A DNA stretch of 7,854 nucleotides from Bryobacterales bacterium (lineage in GTDB: Bacteria > Acidobacteriota > Terriglobia > Bryobacterales > Bryobacteraceae): assembly GCA_009697495.1 (NCBI GenBank), contig SHUN01000120.1:1-7854 (forward strand), read 5' to 3'. The notes beneath the pieces were generated by a model that saw only the letters and a list, made by a program, of their open reading frames with translations, ran no database searches and was not told the origin of the DNA. Position 1 is the first letter of the stretch; each line of letters starts with the position of its first letter. Below, one piece after another: positions 1-6,662 of the stretch. The position numbers and the translations under genes are program-made.

Positions 1-225
1 GGGTTAGCGAAGGTGGCAACTGTAATGACGGAACACTACTGTGACAGCCGGAGTGCTTGTGCCGAGCCAACGCTCAGGAAACTTGGGTTGACCGACGCTG
101 GCATTTGCTTACTCGCGAAGAATCATATTGTGGTTACCTTTGACTTTCCTCTGTATCAGATGTTGCGGAACCGCGATATCGATGCCATCAACGTAAATCA
201 CTTGATACAGGCGTCTTGGAAATAA
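1..225 (+). CDS. PIN-domain protein (VapC-like), C-terminal fragment
   Basis: The frame is open from the first base of the window, so the gene starts upstream and only its last 74 codons are visible. The segment GLTDAG, a hydrophobic helix, VVTFDFPLYQMLRNR and then INVNHL match the C-terminal half of PIN domains. There an acidic residue after 'LT' and the Asp in 'T.D.PLY' belong to the Mg2+-binding catalytic set of a single-stranded ribonuclease. In-window starts (GTG at 13, ATG at 25) would remove the first catalytic strand, so I do not take them as real starts. Any partner antitoxin would lie upstream, outside the window. By eye it is more AT-rich than the operon that follows, which suits an accessory toxin-antitoxin or solitary PIN gene. 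Whether it is a toxin or another PIN nuclease cannot be decided from this fragment. Confidence 0.75.
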   Translation, partial: GLAKVATVMTEHYCDSRSACAEPTLRKLGLTDAGICLLAKNHIVVTFDFPLYQMLRNRDIDAINVNHLIQASWK

Positions 226-271
226 CGGCTGAACAGAGGAACCTGCCCGTAAGCCATAATAGGAACTCACC

Positions 272-1165
272 ATGGCCATTCGCAGCATGACCGGATACGC
301 CCGCCTCCGCCGCTCGTCGCCGGATGGCGAGGTCGTTCTTAGCATCAAAGCCGTCAACCACCGCGGCCTCGACATCCATTTCCACTTGCCTCCGGATTTC
401 GACCCCTACGAACATTCCATCCGCGCCGTGGTTCGCCGCCTGGTCTCTCGCGGCCATTTGGAAATTCGCGCCTCTTACAAGCGCAATGCCGATGACGCCG
501 AAGCGCAGCTCAACCTACCCATGCTCGACGCCTACGTCGCGGCCTGGCGACTTTCCGCGGAGCGCCACGGTATCACCGCCGAGCCCGATCTCAGCGGGGC
601 CCTTCGCCTGCCCGGGATGCTCAGCCCCGGCACCGACCGAGATCCCGAAGCCAGCATGGAAAAGTTCCTCTGCGAACTCACCGAAGACACAGTCAAGGAA
701 CTGAACATCTTCCGCGAACGCGAAGGCCACGACACCCTCGCCGTCCTCCTCGACCGCAACGCGCACATCCGCGCCGCCGTCGCCCGCGTCGGCGACATTC
801 GCTCCCGCGCCATGCCCGCATTTCAGGCGCGCATGCGCGAGCGGCTCGCCGACATTCTCAGCGGCGCCCAACTCGATCCGCAGCGAATTGTCCAGGAAGC
901 GGCCATCCTCGCCGACCGCAGCGACATCGGCGAAGAAATCGCCCGCCTCGGAATTCACACAGGGGAGCTCGAAAAACTCCTGAACGCCGCCGGCGAGGTC
1001 GGCAAAAAGCTCGACTTCCTGCTCCAGGAAATGAACCGCGAAACCAACACGATGCTCTCCAAAACCAACGGGATCGGGGAGCAGGGACTGACCATCACCG
1101 AAACCGCGCTCGGCATTAAAGCCGACATCGAGAAAATTCGCGAGCAATCTCTCAATTTAGAATGA
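272..1165 (+). CDS. yicC: YicC/YloC-family endoribonuclease
   Basis: This 297-residue protein has full family length. It opens with the signature IRSMTGYAR (residues 3-11) of the YicC N-terminal domain. It closes with the C-terminal domain signature: DRSDIGEEIARL, then KKLDFLLQEMNRETNT, and finally IKADIEKIREQSLNLE at the extreme C-terminus. Characterised members (E. coli YicC, B. subtilis YloC) are metal-dependent endoribonucleases that form oligomers; E. coli YicC promotes decay of the small RNA RyhB. The start is ATG 272, with AGGAA at 261-265 six bases upstream. The 46-nt gap after the PIN gene shows no clear promoter or terminator. The stop overlaps the gmk start (ATGA at 1162-1165), which suggests translational coupling. 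yicC next to gmk is a common bacterial arrangement. The family call is secure; the cellular RNA targets here are unknown. Confidence 0.95.
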   Translation: MAIRSMTGYARLRRSSPDGEVVLSIKAVNHRGLDIHFHLPPDFDPYEHSIRAVVRRLVSRGHLEIRASYKRNADDAEAQLNLPMLDAYVAAWRLSAERHGITAEPDLSGALRLPGMLSPGTDRDPEASMEKFLCELTEDTVKELNIFREREGHDTLAVLLDRNAHIRAAVARVGDIRSRAMPAFQARMRERLADILSGAQLDPQRIVQEAAILADRSDIGEEIARLGIHTGELEKLLNAAGEVGKKLDFLLQEMNRETNTMLSKTNGIGEQGLTITETALGIKADIEKIREQSLNLE

Positions 1166-1770
1166 GCACACTCTTCGTCATCTCCGGCCCTTCCGGCGCC
1201 GGAAAATCTGTACTGATTCGCCGCATTCTGGATGACCTGCCCGCGATCCGGTTCTCAGTCAGCAGCACCACGCGCGGTCCGCGCCCCGGTGAAACGGAAG
1301 GAATCGACTACCATTTCATTTCCCGCGAACAGTTCCAGGCCGACATCGAAGCTGCCCGTTTTCTCGAACATGCTCAGTATTCGGGTAACTTATACGGCAC
1401 TAACCGGCATGAAATCGAGGAAGCCGAACGCCTGGGCCAGGATCTGCTGCTCGACATCGAAGTCCAGGGTGCGCGACAATTACAAGAGAAGGGTGTCGAA
1501 GCTGTTTACATCTTCGTGGCCCCGCCGAGTTTCGCCGAACTGGAACGGCGCCTCCGCTCCCGCAATACTGAGGACGAGGTGGCTATTCAACGCCGGCTCC
1601 GACAGTCCGTGGAAGATGTTTCGCACGTACACCGGTATCAGTTCGTGATTGTTAACGATAACCTGGAAGAAGCCTACTCCCGATTGCGTTCCATTTTCAT
1701 CGCTGAAAGGTCCCGTCGCTCTCGAATGGGATCCACGTTGGAACCGATCCTCGCTTCCTTTCAAAAGTAG
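1162..1770 (+). CDS. gmk: Guanylate kinase
   Basis: This cytoplasmic enzyme phosphorylates GMP (and dGMP) to the diphosphate with ATP, which is essential for GTP and dGTP supply. The 202-residue length is typical. The P-loop GPSGAGKS lies at residues 9-16. The GMP-binding segment follows: SSTTRGPRPGE around 34-44, then GIDYHF. After it come FLEHAQYSGNLYGT, which matches the family's FLE.A...GN.YGT, and the strand-plus-loop DLLLDIEVQGARQ. The lid and C-terminal helix VAIQRRLRQSVEDV and the final strand YQFVIVNDN also fit. ATG 1162 is the only start that leaves the P-loop at the usual distance from the N-terminus. It overlaps the yicC stop by 4 nt and has no strong ribosome binding site of its own, so re-initiation after yicC is likely. 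rpoZ follows after 7 nt. Confidence 0.97.
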   Translation: MSTLFVISGPSGAGKSVLIRRILDDLPAIRFSVSSTTRGPRPGETEGIDYHFISREQFQADIEAARFLEHAQYSGNLYGTNRHEIEEAERLGQDLLLDIEVQGARQLQEKGVEAVYIFVAPPSFAELERRLRSRNTEDEVAIQRRLRQSVEDVSHVHRYQFVIVNDNLEEAYSRLRSIFIAERSRRSRMGSTLEPILASFQK

Positions 1771-1777
1771 AAAGACT

Positions 1778-2023
1778 ATGCCCGACAACACCACTCGTAA
1801 CGCGCACCACTCCATTCCCGACGATTCCGAATCGTCCACCTACCGCTACATTATTGTCGCGGCCAAGCGCGCGCGCCAGCTCCAGGCCGGTGCCCGTTCG
1901 TTCCTGCCCACCACCTCGCGCAAGCCCACCGTCACGGCACTGGAAGAAGTGCGCCGCGGACTCGTGCAGTACGAAGACCCCATCCGCGATGCCGCTTTGG
2001 CCGCTCGCAACACGGGCAAATAG
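1778..2023 (+). CDS. rpoZ: RNA polymerase omega subunit
   Basis: The omega subunit helps beta' fold and stay in the RNA polymerase core, and in some bacteria it takes part in (p)ppGpp binding. The 81-residue product contains the conserved core YRYIIVAAKRARQLQAGA (residues 23-40), followed by SRKPTVTALEEVRRGLV (47-63). This matches the omega pattern in which an 'AAKRARQL' helix is followed by 'KP...A.EE...G'. The usual start-proximal R.T....... segment is replaced by a 20-residue polar N-terminal tail rich in Ser, Asp and His. I chose ATG 1778, since the longer open frame runs back into gmk. A weak purine tract (agaaag, 1769-1774) precedes it. Its place between gmk and coaBC is a widely conserved order and strengthens the call. 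The stop codon TAG forms part of the coaBC ribosome binding site. Confidence 0.93.
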   Translation: MPDNTTRNAHHSIPDDSESSTYRYIIVAAKRARQLQAGARSFLPTTSRKPTVTALEEVRRGLVQYEDPIRDAALAARNTGK

Positions 2024-2033
2024 GAGCGCCGTC

Positions 2034-3248
2034 ATGAATGTCGTCTTGGGCGTGGGCGGCGGCATTGCCGCCTACAAGGCGGCTGAACTCGCGCGGCTGC
2101 TCATGCGCCAGGGTTTGCAGGTCAATACGGTTCTCACTCACTCCGCCGGCGAGTTCATTACGCCGCTCACTTTCGCCGCCCTCACCGGCCGCAAAGTCAT
2201 CACGGATCTTTTTGCCAACCGTTCGGCCGAAGACATTCTCTCGAGTTCCGTCGAGCATATTCAGGTCGCTCAGGAAAATCAGGTTCTGGTCGTGGCGCCT
2301 GCCACGGCTGACCTGCTGGCCAAATTCGCCCACGGCCTCGCTGACGATTTCCTTTCCACGCTTTACTTAGCCTTCACCGGCCCCATCGTGCTTGCCCCCG
2401 CCATGAATACGAACATGTGGAATCACCCAGCCACTGTCGCCAACCTGTCGGTCCTTCGCGCTCGCGGCCACCGAATTGTTGGGCCGGACGCGGGGGACTT
2501 GGCTTGCGGCACCGTCGGCCCCGGCCGCTTGGCGGATCCGGAACAGATCGCCGCCGTCGTCGCCGCCGCCGCTTTGAACAAGGAAGATCTTAGCGGAGAA
2601 GTCGTCCTCATCTCCGCCGGCCCAACCCAGGAACCGCTCGACCCGGTTCGCTACATCACCAACCGTTCCAGCGGAAAGATGGGCTATGCGCTCGCCGAAG
2701 CCGCCAACGCTCGCGGCGCCCAAGTCATTCTCGTCAGCGGCCCGGTTCACATTCCCCCGCCTCCCGGCGTCGAAGTAGTCAGCGTACGCACAGCCCATCA
2801 GATGCGCGACGCCATCGTTGGGCGAATGGAGGAGGCGACCATCATCATCAAATCCGCCGCCGTCGCCGACTACTACGTCTCAACCGTCCCCGCCAGCAAG
2901 ATCAAGAAAACCGCGGCAAGGGTCTCTCTCGACCTGGAACCGACGCCCGATATTCTCGCCGAACTTGGGTCCCGCAAAGGGGATCGCCTTCTGATCGGCT
3001 TCGCCGCTGAAACTAGCGACTTGATCTCCGAATCACGGCGAAAAATGAAGGCCAAGAAAGCCGATATGATCGTCGGCAATCTCGTCAATGTGGACGGCAC
3101 CGGCTTTGAGTCCGATTTGAACGAAGTAACCCTCGTCATGGCCACCGGGGAGACGATTCCCGTCGCCCGCGCCACCAAGCGCGAAATCGCGCATATCATC
3201 TTCGACCACGCCCTGCGCTTGCGGCTCGCCCTGCACGCGTCACAATAA
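2034..3248 (+). CDS. coaBC: Bifunctional CoaBC: PPC synthetase / PPC decarboxylase
   Basis: This 404-residue bifunctional enzyme makes 4'-phosphopantetheine on the way to coenzyme A. CoaB joins phosphopantothenate to cysteine using CTP, and the FMN-containing CoaC part decarboxylates the product. The N-terminal CoaC domain (about 1-180) shows GGGIAAYK (8-15), the catalytic His75 in VEHIQVA, the motif APATADLLAKFAHG (88-101), PAMNTNMW (122-129) and the redox Cys158 in LACGTVGPGR. The C-terminal CoaB domain (about 185-404) shows ISAGPTQEPLDPVRYITNRS with Asn210, then SSGKMGYA, KSAAVADYY, and Lys289 in SKIKK. His75, Cys158, Asn210 and Lys289 fall at the residue numbers known for E. coli Dfp, so both activities should be intact. 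AGGAG at 2022-2026, seven bases upstream, fixes ATG 2034 as the start over longer upstream frames inside rpoZ. Confidence 0.97.
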   Translation: MNVVLGVGGGIAAYKAAELARLLMRQGLQVNTVLTHSAGEFITPLTFAALTGRKVITDLFANRSAEDILSSSVEHIQVAQENQVLVVAPATADLLAKFAHGLADDFLSTLYLAFTGPIVLAPAMNTNMWNHPATVANLSVLRARGHRIVGPDAGDLACGTVGPGRLADPEQIAAVVAAAALNKEDLSGEVVLISAGPTQEPLDPVRYITNRSSGKMGYALAEAANARGAQVILVSGPVHIPPPPGVEVVSVRTAHQMRDAIVGRMEEATIIIKSAAVADYYVSTVPASKIKKTAARVSLDLEPTPDILAELGSRKGDRLLIGFAAETSDLISESRRKMKAKKADMIVGNLVNVDGTGFESDLNEVTLVMATGETIPVARATKREIAHIIFDHALRLRLALHASQ

Positions 3249-3255
3249 CAAGAGC

Positions 3256-4026
3256 ATGAGCCCCGACGACATCCGGCGCGTCCTCGAGTTCTATCAGGAC
3301 CTTGGCATCCAGTCGATTTACCGGCGCGGCACACAGTTGACACCCGCCCCCGCGGCGGAGCCCGAGCCAATCTTTACATTCGACGATCTGCCTCCCATGC
3401 CCCCCAGAACGCCCGCGCCCAAAACGATCGCCCTGATCCCGCTCGCTCCCGAAAACGATTCGCTGGAACGTATCCGCGCCGATATCGGCGATTGCAAACG
3501 TTGCCGCCTCTGCGAAGGGCGCAACCAGATCGTCTTCGGCTCGGGGAACGAAAATTCCTCGCTCGTCTTCGTCGGCGAAGCCCCAGGCGCCGATGAAGAC
3601 GCCAGCGGCTTGCCCTTCGTCGGCCGCGCCGGTCAGTTGTTGACGCAGATGATCGAAGGCACCGCCGCGAAGGAAAACATCGCCATCACGCGCGCGGACG
3701 TCTTCATCTGCAACGTCGTCAAATGCCGGCCGCCGGAGAATCGCGCTCCGCAGCCAGACGAAATGGAGATCTGCGGCCAGTTTCTGTTTCGCCAGCTTTC
3801 CGCCATCAAGCCCAAGGCCATCTGCGCCCTCGGCGCCACCGCCGCCAAAGCTGTTCTCGGCAGCAAAGAAGGCGTCACGAAAATGCGCGGCAATTGGCAC
3901 AAATGGCGCGACATTCCCGTGATGGTGACCTACCACCCCTCCTACCTGCTGCGGCCCTATAATCAAAACGCCAAGCGCGAAGCCTGGGAAGACTTGAAAA
4001 AGGTACTGCACTTTGTCTATGACTGA
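3256..4026 (+). CDS. Family 4 uracil-DNA glycosylase (4Fe-4S)
   Basis: It excises uracil from DNA at the start of base-excision repair. The catalytic domain occupies roughly residues 70-256 of 256. It carries the four cluster ligands Cys80, Cys83 (CKRC), Cys157 (KCRPPENR) and Cys173, with the 16-residue spacing between the last two seen in thermophilic UDGa enzymes. The water-activating motif GEAPGADED (107-115) follows family 4/5 form, FVGRAGQLL lies at 121-129, and the DNA-binding motif HPSYLLR at 227-233. A leader of about 65 residues precedes the domain: a helix-like segment (DIRRVLEFYQDLGIQ, 5-19) and a Pro/Ala-rich linker (29-66). ATG 3256 lies 7 nt after coaBC with only AGAG one base before it, so translation probably depends on coupling. 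It overlaps tmk by 8 nt. Such proteins are sometimes labelled 'SPO1 DNA polymerase-related'. Confidence 0.94.
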   Translation: MSPDDIRRVLEFYQDLGIQSIYRRGTQLTPAPAAEPEPIFTFDDLPPMPPRTPAPKTIALIPLAPENDSLERIRADIGDCKRCRLCEGRNQIVFGSGNENSSLVFVGEAPGADEDASGLPFVGRAGQLLTQMIEGTAAKENIAITRADVFICNVVKCRPPENRAPQPDEMEICGQFLFRQLSAIKPKAICALGATAAKAVLGSKEGVTKMRGNWHKWRDIPVMVTYHPSYLLRPYNQNAKREAWEDLKKVLHFVYD

Positions 4027-4714
4027 CGTTCGTCGCCCCGGCCTGTTTCTGTCGTTCGAAGGCATGGACGGCAGCGGAAAAACAACGCAAATGAGTCTGC
4101 TCATCGACCGTCTGCGTCAGGAAGGCTACGACGTGCTCGAAACCGCCGAACCCGGCGGCACGCCCATCGGCCGACAGATTCGCCGAATCCTGCTCGACGG
4201 CGCAAATCAGGAACTGTCCAGCCGCGCGGAACTGCTGCTCTACTTTGCCTGCCGCGCGCAGAATGTCGATGAATGGATTCGTCCCGCCCTCACCGCTGGC
4301 CGCATCGTCGTCTCGGATCGCTTTACGGACTCCACACTGGCCTACCAGGGCGCCGGACGCGGCCTTCCGCTCGATACCATTCACGCCCTCCACCGCTTCG
4401 CCTGCGGCCCGACAGCGCCAGACCTCACCATCTATCTGGATATTGACCGCGCCATCGGTCTCGCCCGTGCTCACGCTCGCAACGCCGAACGCGCCGCCGC
4501 CGCTCAGCCTGACGAAACCCGCATTGACGACGAAGCGCCCGAATTCCACGACCGCGTCCATCAAGCCTACGCCGCCCTCTGCGACAATGAGCCGAACCGC
4601 ATCCGCCGCATCGACGCCGCGCAGGACATTGGCCAGGTTCACGCCGATATCTGGGACGCTGTCGCTTCCCGCGTGGCCGCCCACGCCTTAAGAAAAGGCC
4701 CGGCCCATGTTTGA
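4019..4714 (+). CDS. tmk: Thymidylate kinase (dTMP kinase)
   Basis: It converts dTMP to dTDP with ATP, the step shared by de novo and salvage routes to dTTP. With ATG 4019 the product has 231 residues. It shows the P-loop FEGMDGSGKTT (13-23), the dTMP/phosphate-binding EPGGTPIGRQIR (44-55), the DR motif SDRFTDSTLAYQGAGRG (99-115), the strand PDLTIYLDID, and a C-terminal RIDDEAPEFHDRVHQAY (168-184), which matches the usual R.E.....F..RV...Y helix. The lid segment between about 150 and 168 is Ala-rich. The start is uncertain by two codons: TTG 4013 in the same frame sits nine bases after AAGG (4000-4003), a better distance than the 15 for ATG 4019. It overlaps the end of the glycosylase gene, and its own end overlaps holB, each by 8 nt with ATG 4019. 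Confidence 0.95.
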   Translation: MTDVRRPGLFLSFEGMDGSGKTTQMSLLIDRLRQEGYDVLETAEPGGTPIGRQIRRILLDGANQELSSRAELLLYFACRAQNVDEWIRPALTAGRIVVSDRFTDSTLAYQGAGRGLPLDTIHALHRFACGPTAPDLTIYLDIDRAIGLARAHARNAERAAAAQPDETRIDDEAPEFHDRVHQAYAALCDNEPNRIRRIDAAQDIGQVHADIWDAVASRVAAHALRKGPAHV

Positions 4715-5732
4715 GAATTTCTACGGAAACGCAACCGCCGCAGCGGTTCTCAACGAAATGGTCAGCGGCAGCCGAATCCCCCAGACAATTTTGTTAGCCG
4801 GCCCCGACGGCATCGGCAAAGCGACTCTCGCCCGCCGCTTCGGCGCCCGCCTGCTCGGCCACGGCCCGGCCATTGAGAAGGACGATCTGAGCCTCCCGCA
4901 CAATGTCGAAATGCTGGCCGAGCGCGAAAAAATGCCCGCCGACAAGCGCGGGGACGATCCGCTGCTGTTCCAGTCCCACCCCGATTTCGTTACTTTCTGC
5001 CCCGAAGGCCCGCTCCGCCAGATTTCCATTCAACAGATGCGAATTCTTAAGGAACGTGCCCAGTTCGCGCCGCTAAAGGGCCGCCATCGCATTTTCCTGA
5101 TCGATCAAATTGATCGCGCCAATGAACAGGCTGCCAACTCGTTGCTCAAGATCCTGGAAGAGCCGCCGCCCTACCTCATCCTCGTCTGCACCGCCTCAAA
5201 CGCCTACGATCTGCTGCCCACCATCCGCTCCCGCTCCGTGCCGCTCTATCTTTCGCGCCTGACGCCGGAGGAGATGCACGCCTTTGTCGACCTCCGCGGG
5301 CTCGATCAGGCGAAGCGCCGCATCGCGCTGGCCGCCGGCAGCCCGGGCGTCGCCGTATCGCTGGATCTCGCTGTGTACGATAAACGCCGGGCCGCCATGC
5401 TCGCACTGCTCGGCGCCGCCGCCGGTGTGCTTCCCTGGGCCGACTGGGCGAAACAATCCGAAGCCCTCAATGCGGCGCGCAGCGAAAAACTCGAAAACTA
5501 TTTGAAAGTCTTGTACCTCCTGCTCGAAGATCTCCTCTGGATTCGTTATTATCCTGAGGCCCCGCTAAAGAATTTTGATATTCGCCGGGAACTGGAAGGC
5601 CTCTCCCGCGTCATCGAGTTTGAGTGGATTCGCAAGGCCGTACGAAAAACCGACGAACTTATTGATCTCCTGCGCCGGAACATCCAGCGCGGGATTGCGC
5701 TGGATGCCTGGGTGTTGGAGCTTCGCCGTTAG
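4707..5732 (+). CDS. holB: DNA polymerase III delta' subunit (clamp loader)
   Basis: This is the delta' subunit of the clamp-loading complex, a AAA+ protein without expected ATPase activity that helps open the sliding clamp. Of 341 residues, the N-terminal AAA+ part shows FYGN at the start, the P-loop-like GPDGIGKAT (32-40), HPDF (91-94), [11 protein letters not shown], the Walker B-like strand IFLIDQID (129-136), [12 protein letters not shown] (143-154), which is diagnostic for delta'/DnaX, and TIRSRS (172-177), equivalent to the SRC arginine-finger motif with Cys replaced by Ser. The usual four-cysteine zinc module after the P-loop is absent: residues 50-90 contain no Cys. The C-terminal helical collar (about 190-341) ends with [15 protein letters not shown]. 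The start has AAGG at 4695-4698, eight bases upstream, and overlaps tmk by 8 nt. It appears to be the last gene of the operon. Confidence 0.92.
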   Translation: MFENFYGNATAAAVLNEMVSGSRIPQTILLAGPDGIGKATLARRFGARLLGHGPAIEKDDLSLPHNVEMLAEREKMPADKRGDDPLLFQSHPDFVTFCPEGPLRQISIQQMRILKERAQFAPLKGRHRIFLIDQIDRANEQAANSLLKILEEPPPYLILVCTASNAYDLLPTIRSRSVPLYLSRLTPEEMHAFVDLRGLDQAKRRIALAAGSPGVAVSLDLAVYDKRRAAMLALLGAAAGVLPWADWAKQSEALNAARSEKLENYLKVLYLLLEDLLWIRYYPEAPLKNFDIRRELEGLSRVIEFEWIRKAVRKTDELIDLLRRNIQRGIALDAWVLELRR

Positions 5733-5919
5733 TTCCGCCGGCTTGCCTCGCCGGACCGCGTATGGTTCAATAACTTTAGTTAACAATTCGCCATTTTTCA
5801 ACGCCCCCATAAATTCATCTTCGCAATTTTTCCCGGATATGGTCGCTGGAAGGATTTCCATCGTGGAAGTAACTGATCGCAAGTCAATTCGCCCTCATCT
5901 TTTTCCTCTGAAAGAAACA
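5733..5919 (+). promoter_or_regulatory. holB-hfq spacer, probable hfq leader/promoter region
   Basis: This is the longest gap on the left 6.6 kb and is clearly more AT-rich than the flanking genes from about 5765 on, as expected for a promoter. A short hairpin (CCGGC 5738-5742 / GCCGG 5750-5754, 7-nt loop) follows the holB stop but has no T-run, so it is not a convincing intrinsic terminator. An inverted repeat TAACT-TT-AGTTA lies at 5771-5782. A TTAACA (5780-5785) and an ATAAAT (5809-5814) resemble promoter boxes but are 23 bases apart, too far for a standard sigma-70 pair. The hfq frame stays open through this spacer, but I see no ribosome binding site or protein-like pattern that supports coding here. 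Confidence 0.35.
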
Positions 5920-6171
5920 ATGCCTGTATCCCGTCCCCCAGCCGCCAATAAAAAACCGGTACCGCCCGATCAGACGAATGCCGAAAACTTCTATTACATG
6001 AAGCAAATGCAGGCGAAGACCCCTATGGTTATCTCGCTCACCGATGGCGAGGTTATTCAGGGAGTCATTGAGTGGTACGACAAAACGTGCCTGAAGGTGA
6101 ATCGCGATGGCGCCCCAAACCTGCTGCTGTTCAAGGCGAACATCAAGTACATGTACAAGGTCGGCGACTAA
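5920..6171 (+). CDS. hfq: Divergent Hfq-like RNA chaperone (Sm fold)
   Basis: The 83-residue product has a polar, Pro/Lys-rich N-terminal tail (1-20), a short helix ([15 protein letters not shown], 20-34) and one Sm domain (35-80). The Sm1 motif is clear: [20 protein letters not shown] (35-54), with the G....G.(I/V)..(F/Y)D pattern of Hfq, followed by strand CLKVNRDG. Sm2 is unusual: [10 protein letters not shown] (71-80) stands where canonical Hfq has YKHAIST. The lysine is kept, and the histidine is replaced by alanine. Hfq hexamers bind small RNAs and mRNAs and pair them. I infer the same broad role, but the altered proximal pocket could change RNA preference. ATG 5920 is preceded by a weak GAAAGA (5910-5915). 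ATG 5851 and ATG 5998 are in-frame alternatives. The stop interleaves with that of the convergent thioesterase gene. Confidence 0.85.
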   Translation: MPVSRPPAANKKPVPPDQTNAENFYYMKQMQAKTPMVISLTDGEVIQGVIEWYDKTCLKVNRDGAPNLLLFKANIKYMYKVGD

Positions 6172-6662
6172 CCCTGGGCTGTCGTCCGCGCCTTCATTTC
6201 CAATCTATGCCGCCTTCTTTCGCCGGCGTCGTCATAGCGGCGCTGCTCTTCCTCTGTGTCCGGAACGGCTGACGGAATCGGCACCGGGTTGCCTTCCTTG
6301 TCGATGGCCACAAACGTGAGGTAGGCCGAAGAGGTGTGCTTCACTTCTCGAGTACGCAGGTTCTCGACGAACACTTTGACGCCAACCTCCATCGAAGTTC
6401 GAAACACCCTGTTCACCTGCGAACGCAGAATCACCAGTTGCCCGATATGAATCGGGTGCAGGAACGTCATGTAGTCCACCGACGCGGTCACCACCGGCCC
6501 GCGAGCGTGCCGCACCGCCGCCAATGACCCGGCAAGATCCACCAGTGCCATGACCTTTCCGCCAAAAAGCGTTCCCAGCATGTTCGCGTCGTTCGGCAGC
6601 GCGAACTCTGACATCTCCGACATCGATTCCCGGACCGGGCGTCCCTGCATCTCTTCCGCCAT
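6168..6662 (-). CDS. Hotdog-fold acyl-CoA thioesterase
   Basis: A 164-residue acyl-CoA hydrolase of the YciA/BACH-type hotdog family, releasing free acids from CoA thioesters in the cytoplasm. Visible motifs are [21 protein letters not shown] (22-42), which contains Asn27, the GG turn and the likely catalytic Asp42. Next come [21 protein letters not shown] (57-77), strands [21 protein letters not shown], and [13 protein letters not shown] (109-121), where the family often has a 'T....TFVA.D' strand. The C-terminal 30 residues are charged ([10 protein letters not shown]...RRRHR). I chose ATG 6662 because AAAGGA lies just upstream on the minus strand, though only 3 nt away. ATG 6686 would add eight residues (MVATLKGT) but has no ribosome binding site and would leave 6 nt to the divergent gene. 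Substrate range cannot be read from sequence. It is transcribed against the operon. Confidence 0.92.
   Translation of the reverse strand: MAEEMQGRPVRESMSEMSEFALPNDANMLGTLFGGKVMALVDLAGSLAAVRHARGPVVTASVDYMTFLHPIHIGQLVILRSQVNRVFRTSMEVGVKVFVENLRTREVKHTSSAYLTFVAIDKEGNPVPIPSAVPDTEEEQRRYDDAGERRRHRLEMKARTTAQG

Noticed and set aside
515..1147. 210-codon open frame on the minus strand opposite yicC
   Set aside because: It is fully antisense to a clearly conserved gene. Its Gly/Val/Ala/Asp-rich product is what a complement of GC-rich codons gives, and it shows no domain.
1854..2033. 60-residue N-terminal extension of CoaBC overlapping rpoZ
   Set aside because: The sequence is a frame-shifted reading of rpoZ. 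ATG 2034 has a good AGGAG and places His75, Cys158, Asn210 and Lys289 at the numbers known from E. coli.
3196..4104. 302-codon minus-strand frame across the UDG gene
   Set aside because: Longer than the real gene on the other strand, but it is a GC-skew shadow. The plus strand carries all four iron-sulfur cysteines and the catalytic motifs, while this frame has no recognisable motif.
3875..4684. 269-codon minus-strand frame across tmk
   Set aside because: Antisense to tmk with its P-loop and DR motif intact. No start signal or family pattern on the minus strand.
5738..5754. Hairpin after holB as an intrinsic terminator
   Set aside because: The stem is only 5 bp and no T-run follows.
5575..5919. 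Longer hfq-like protein starting inside holB
   Set aside because: The extension overlaps holB in another frame and then crosses the AT-rich spacer. It has no protein-like pattern or ribosome binding site, and the Sm protein is complete from 5920.
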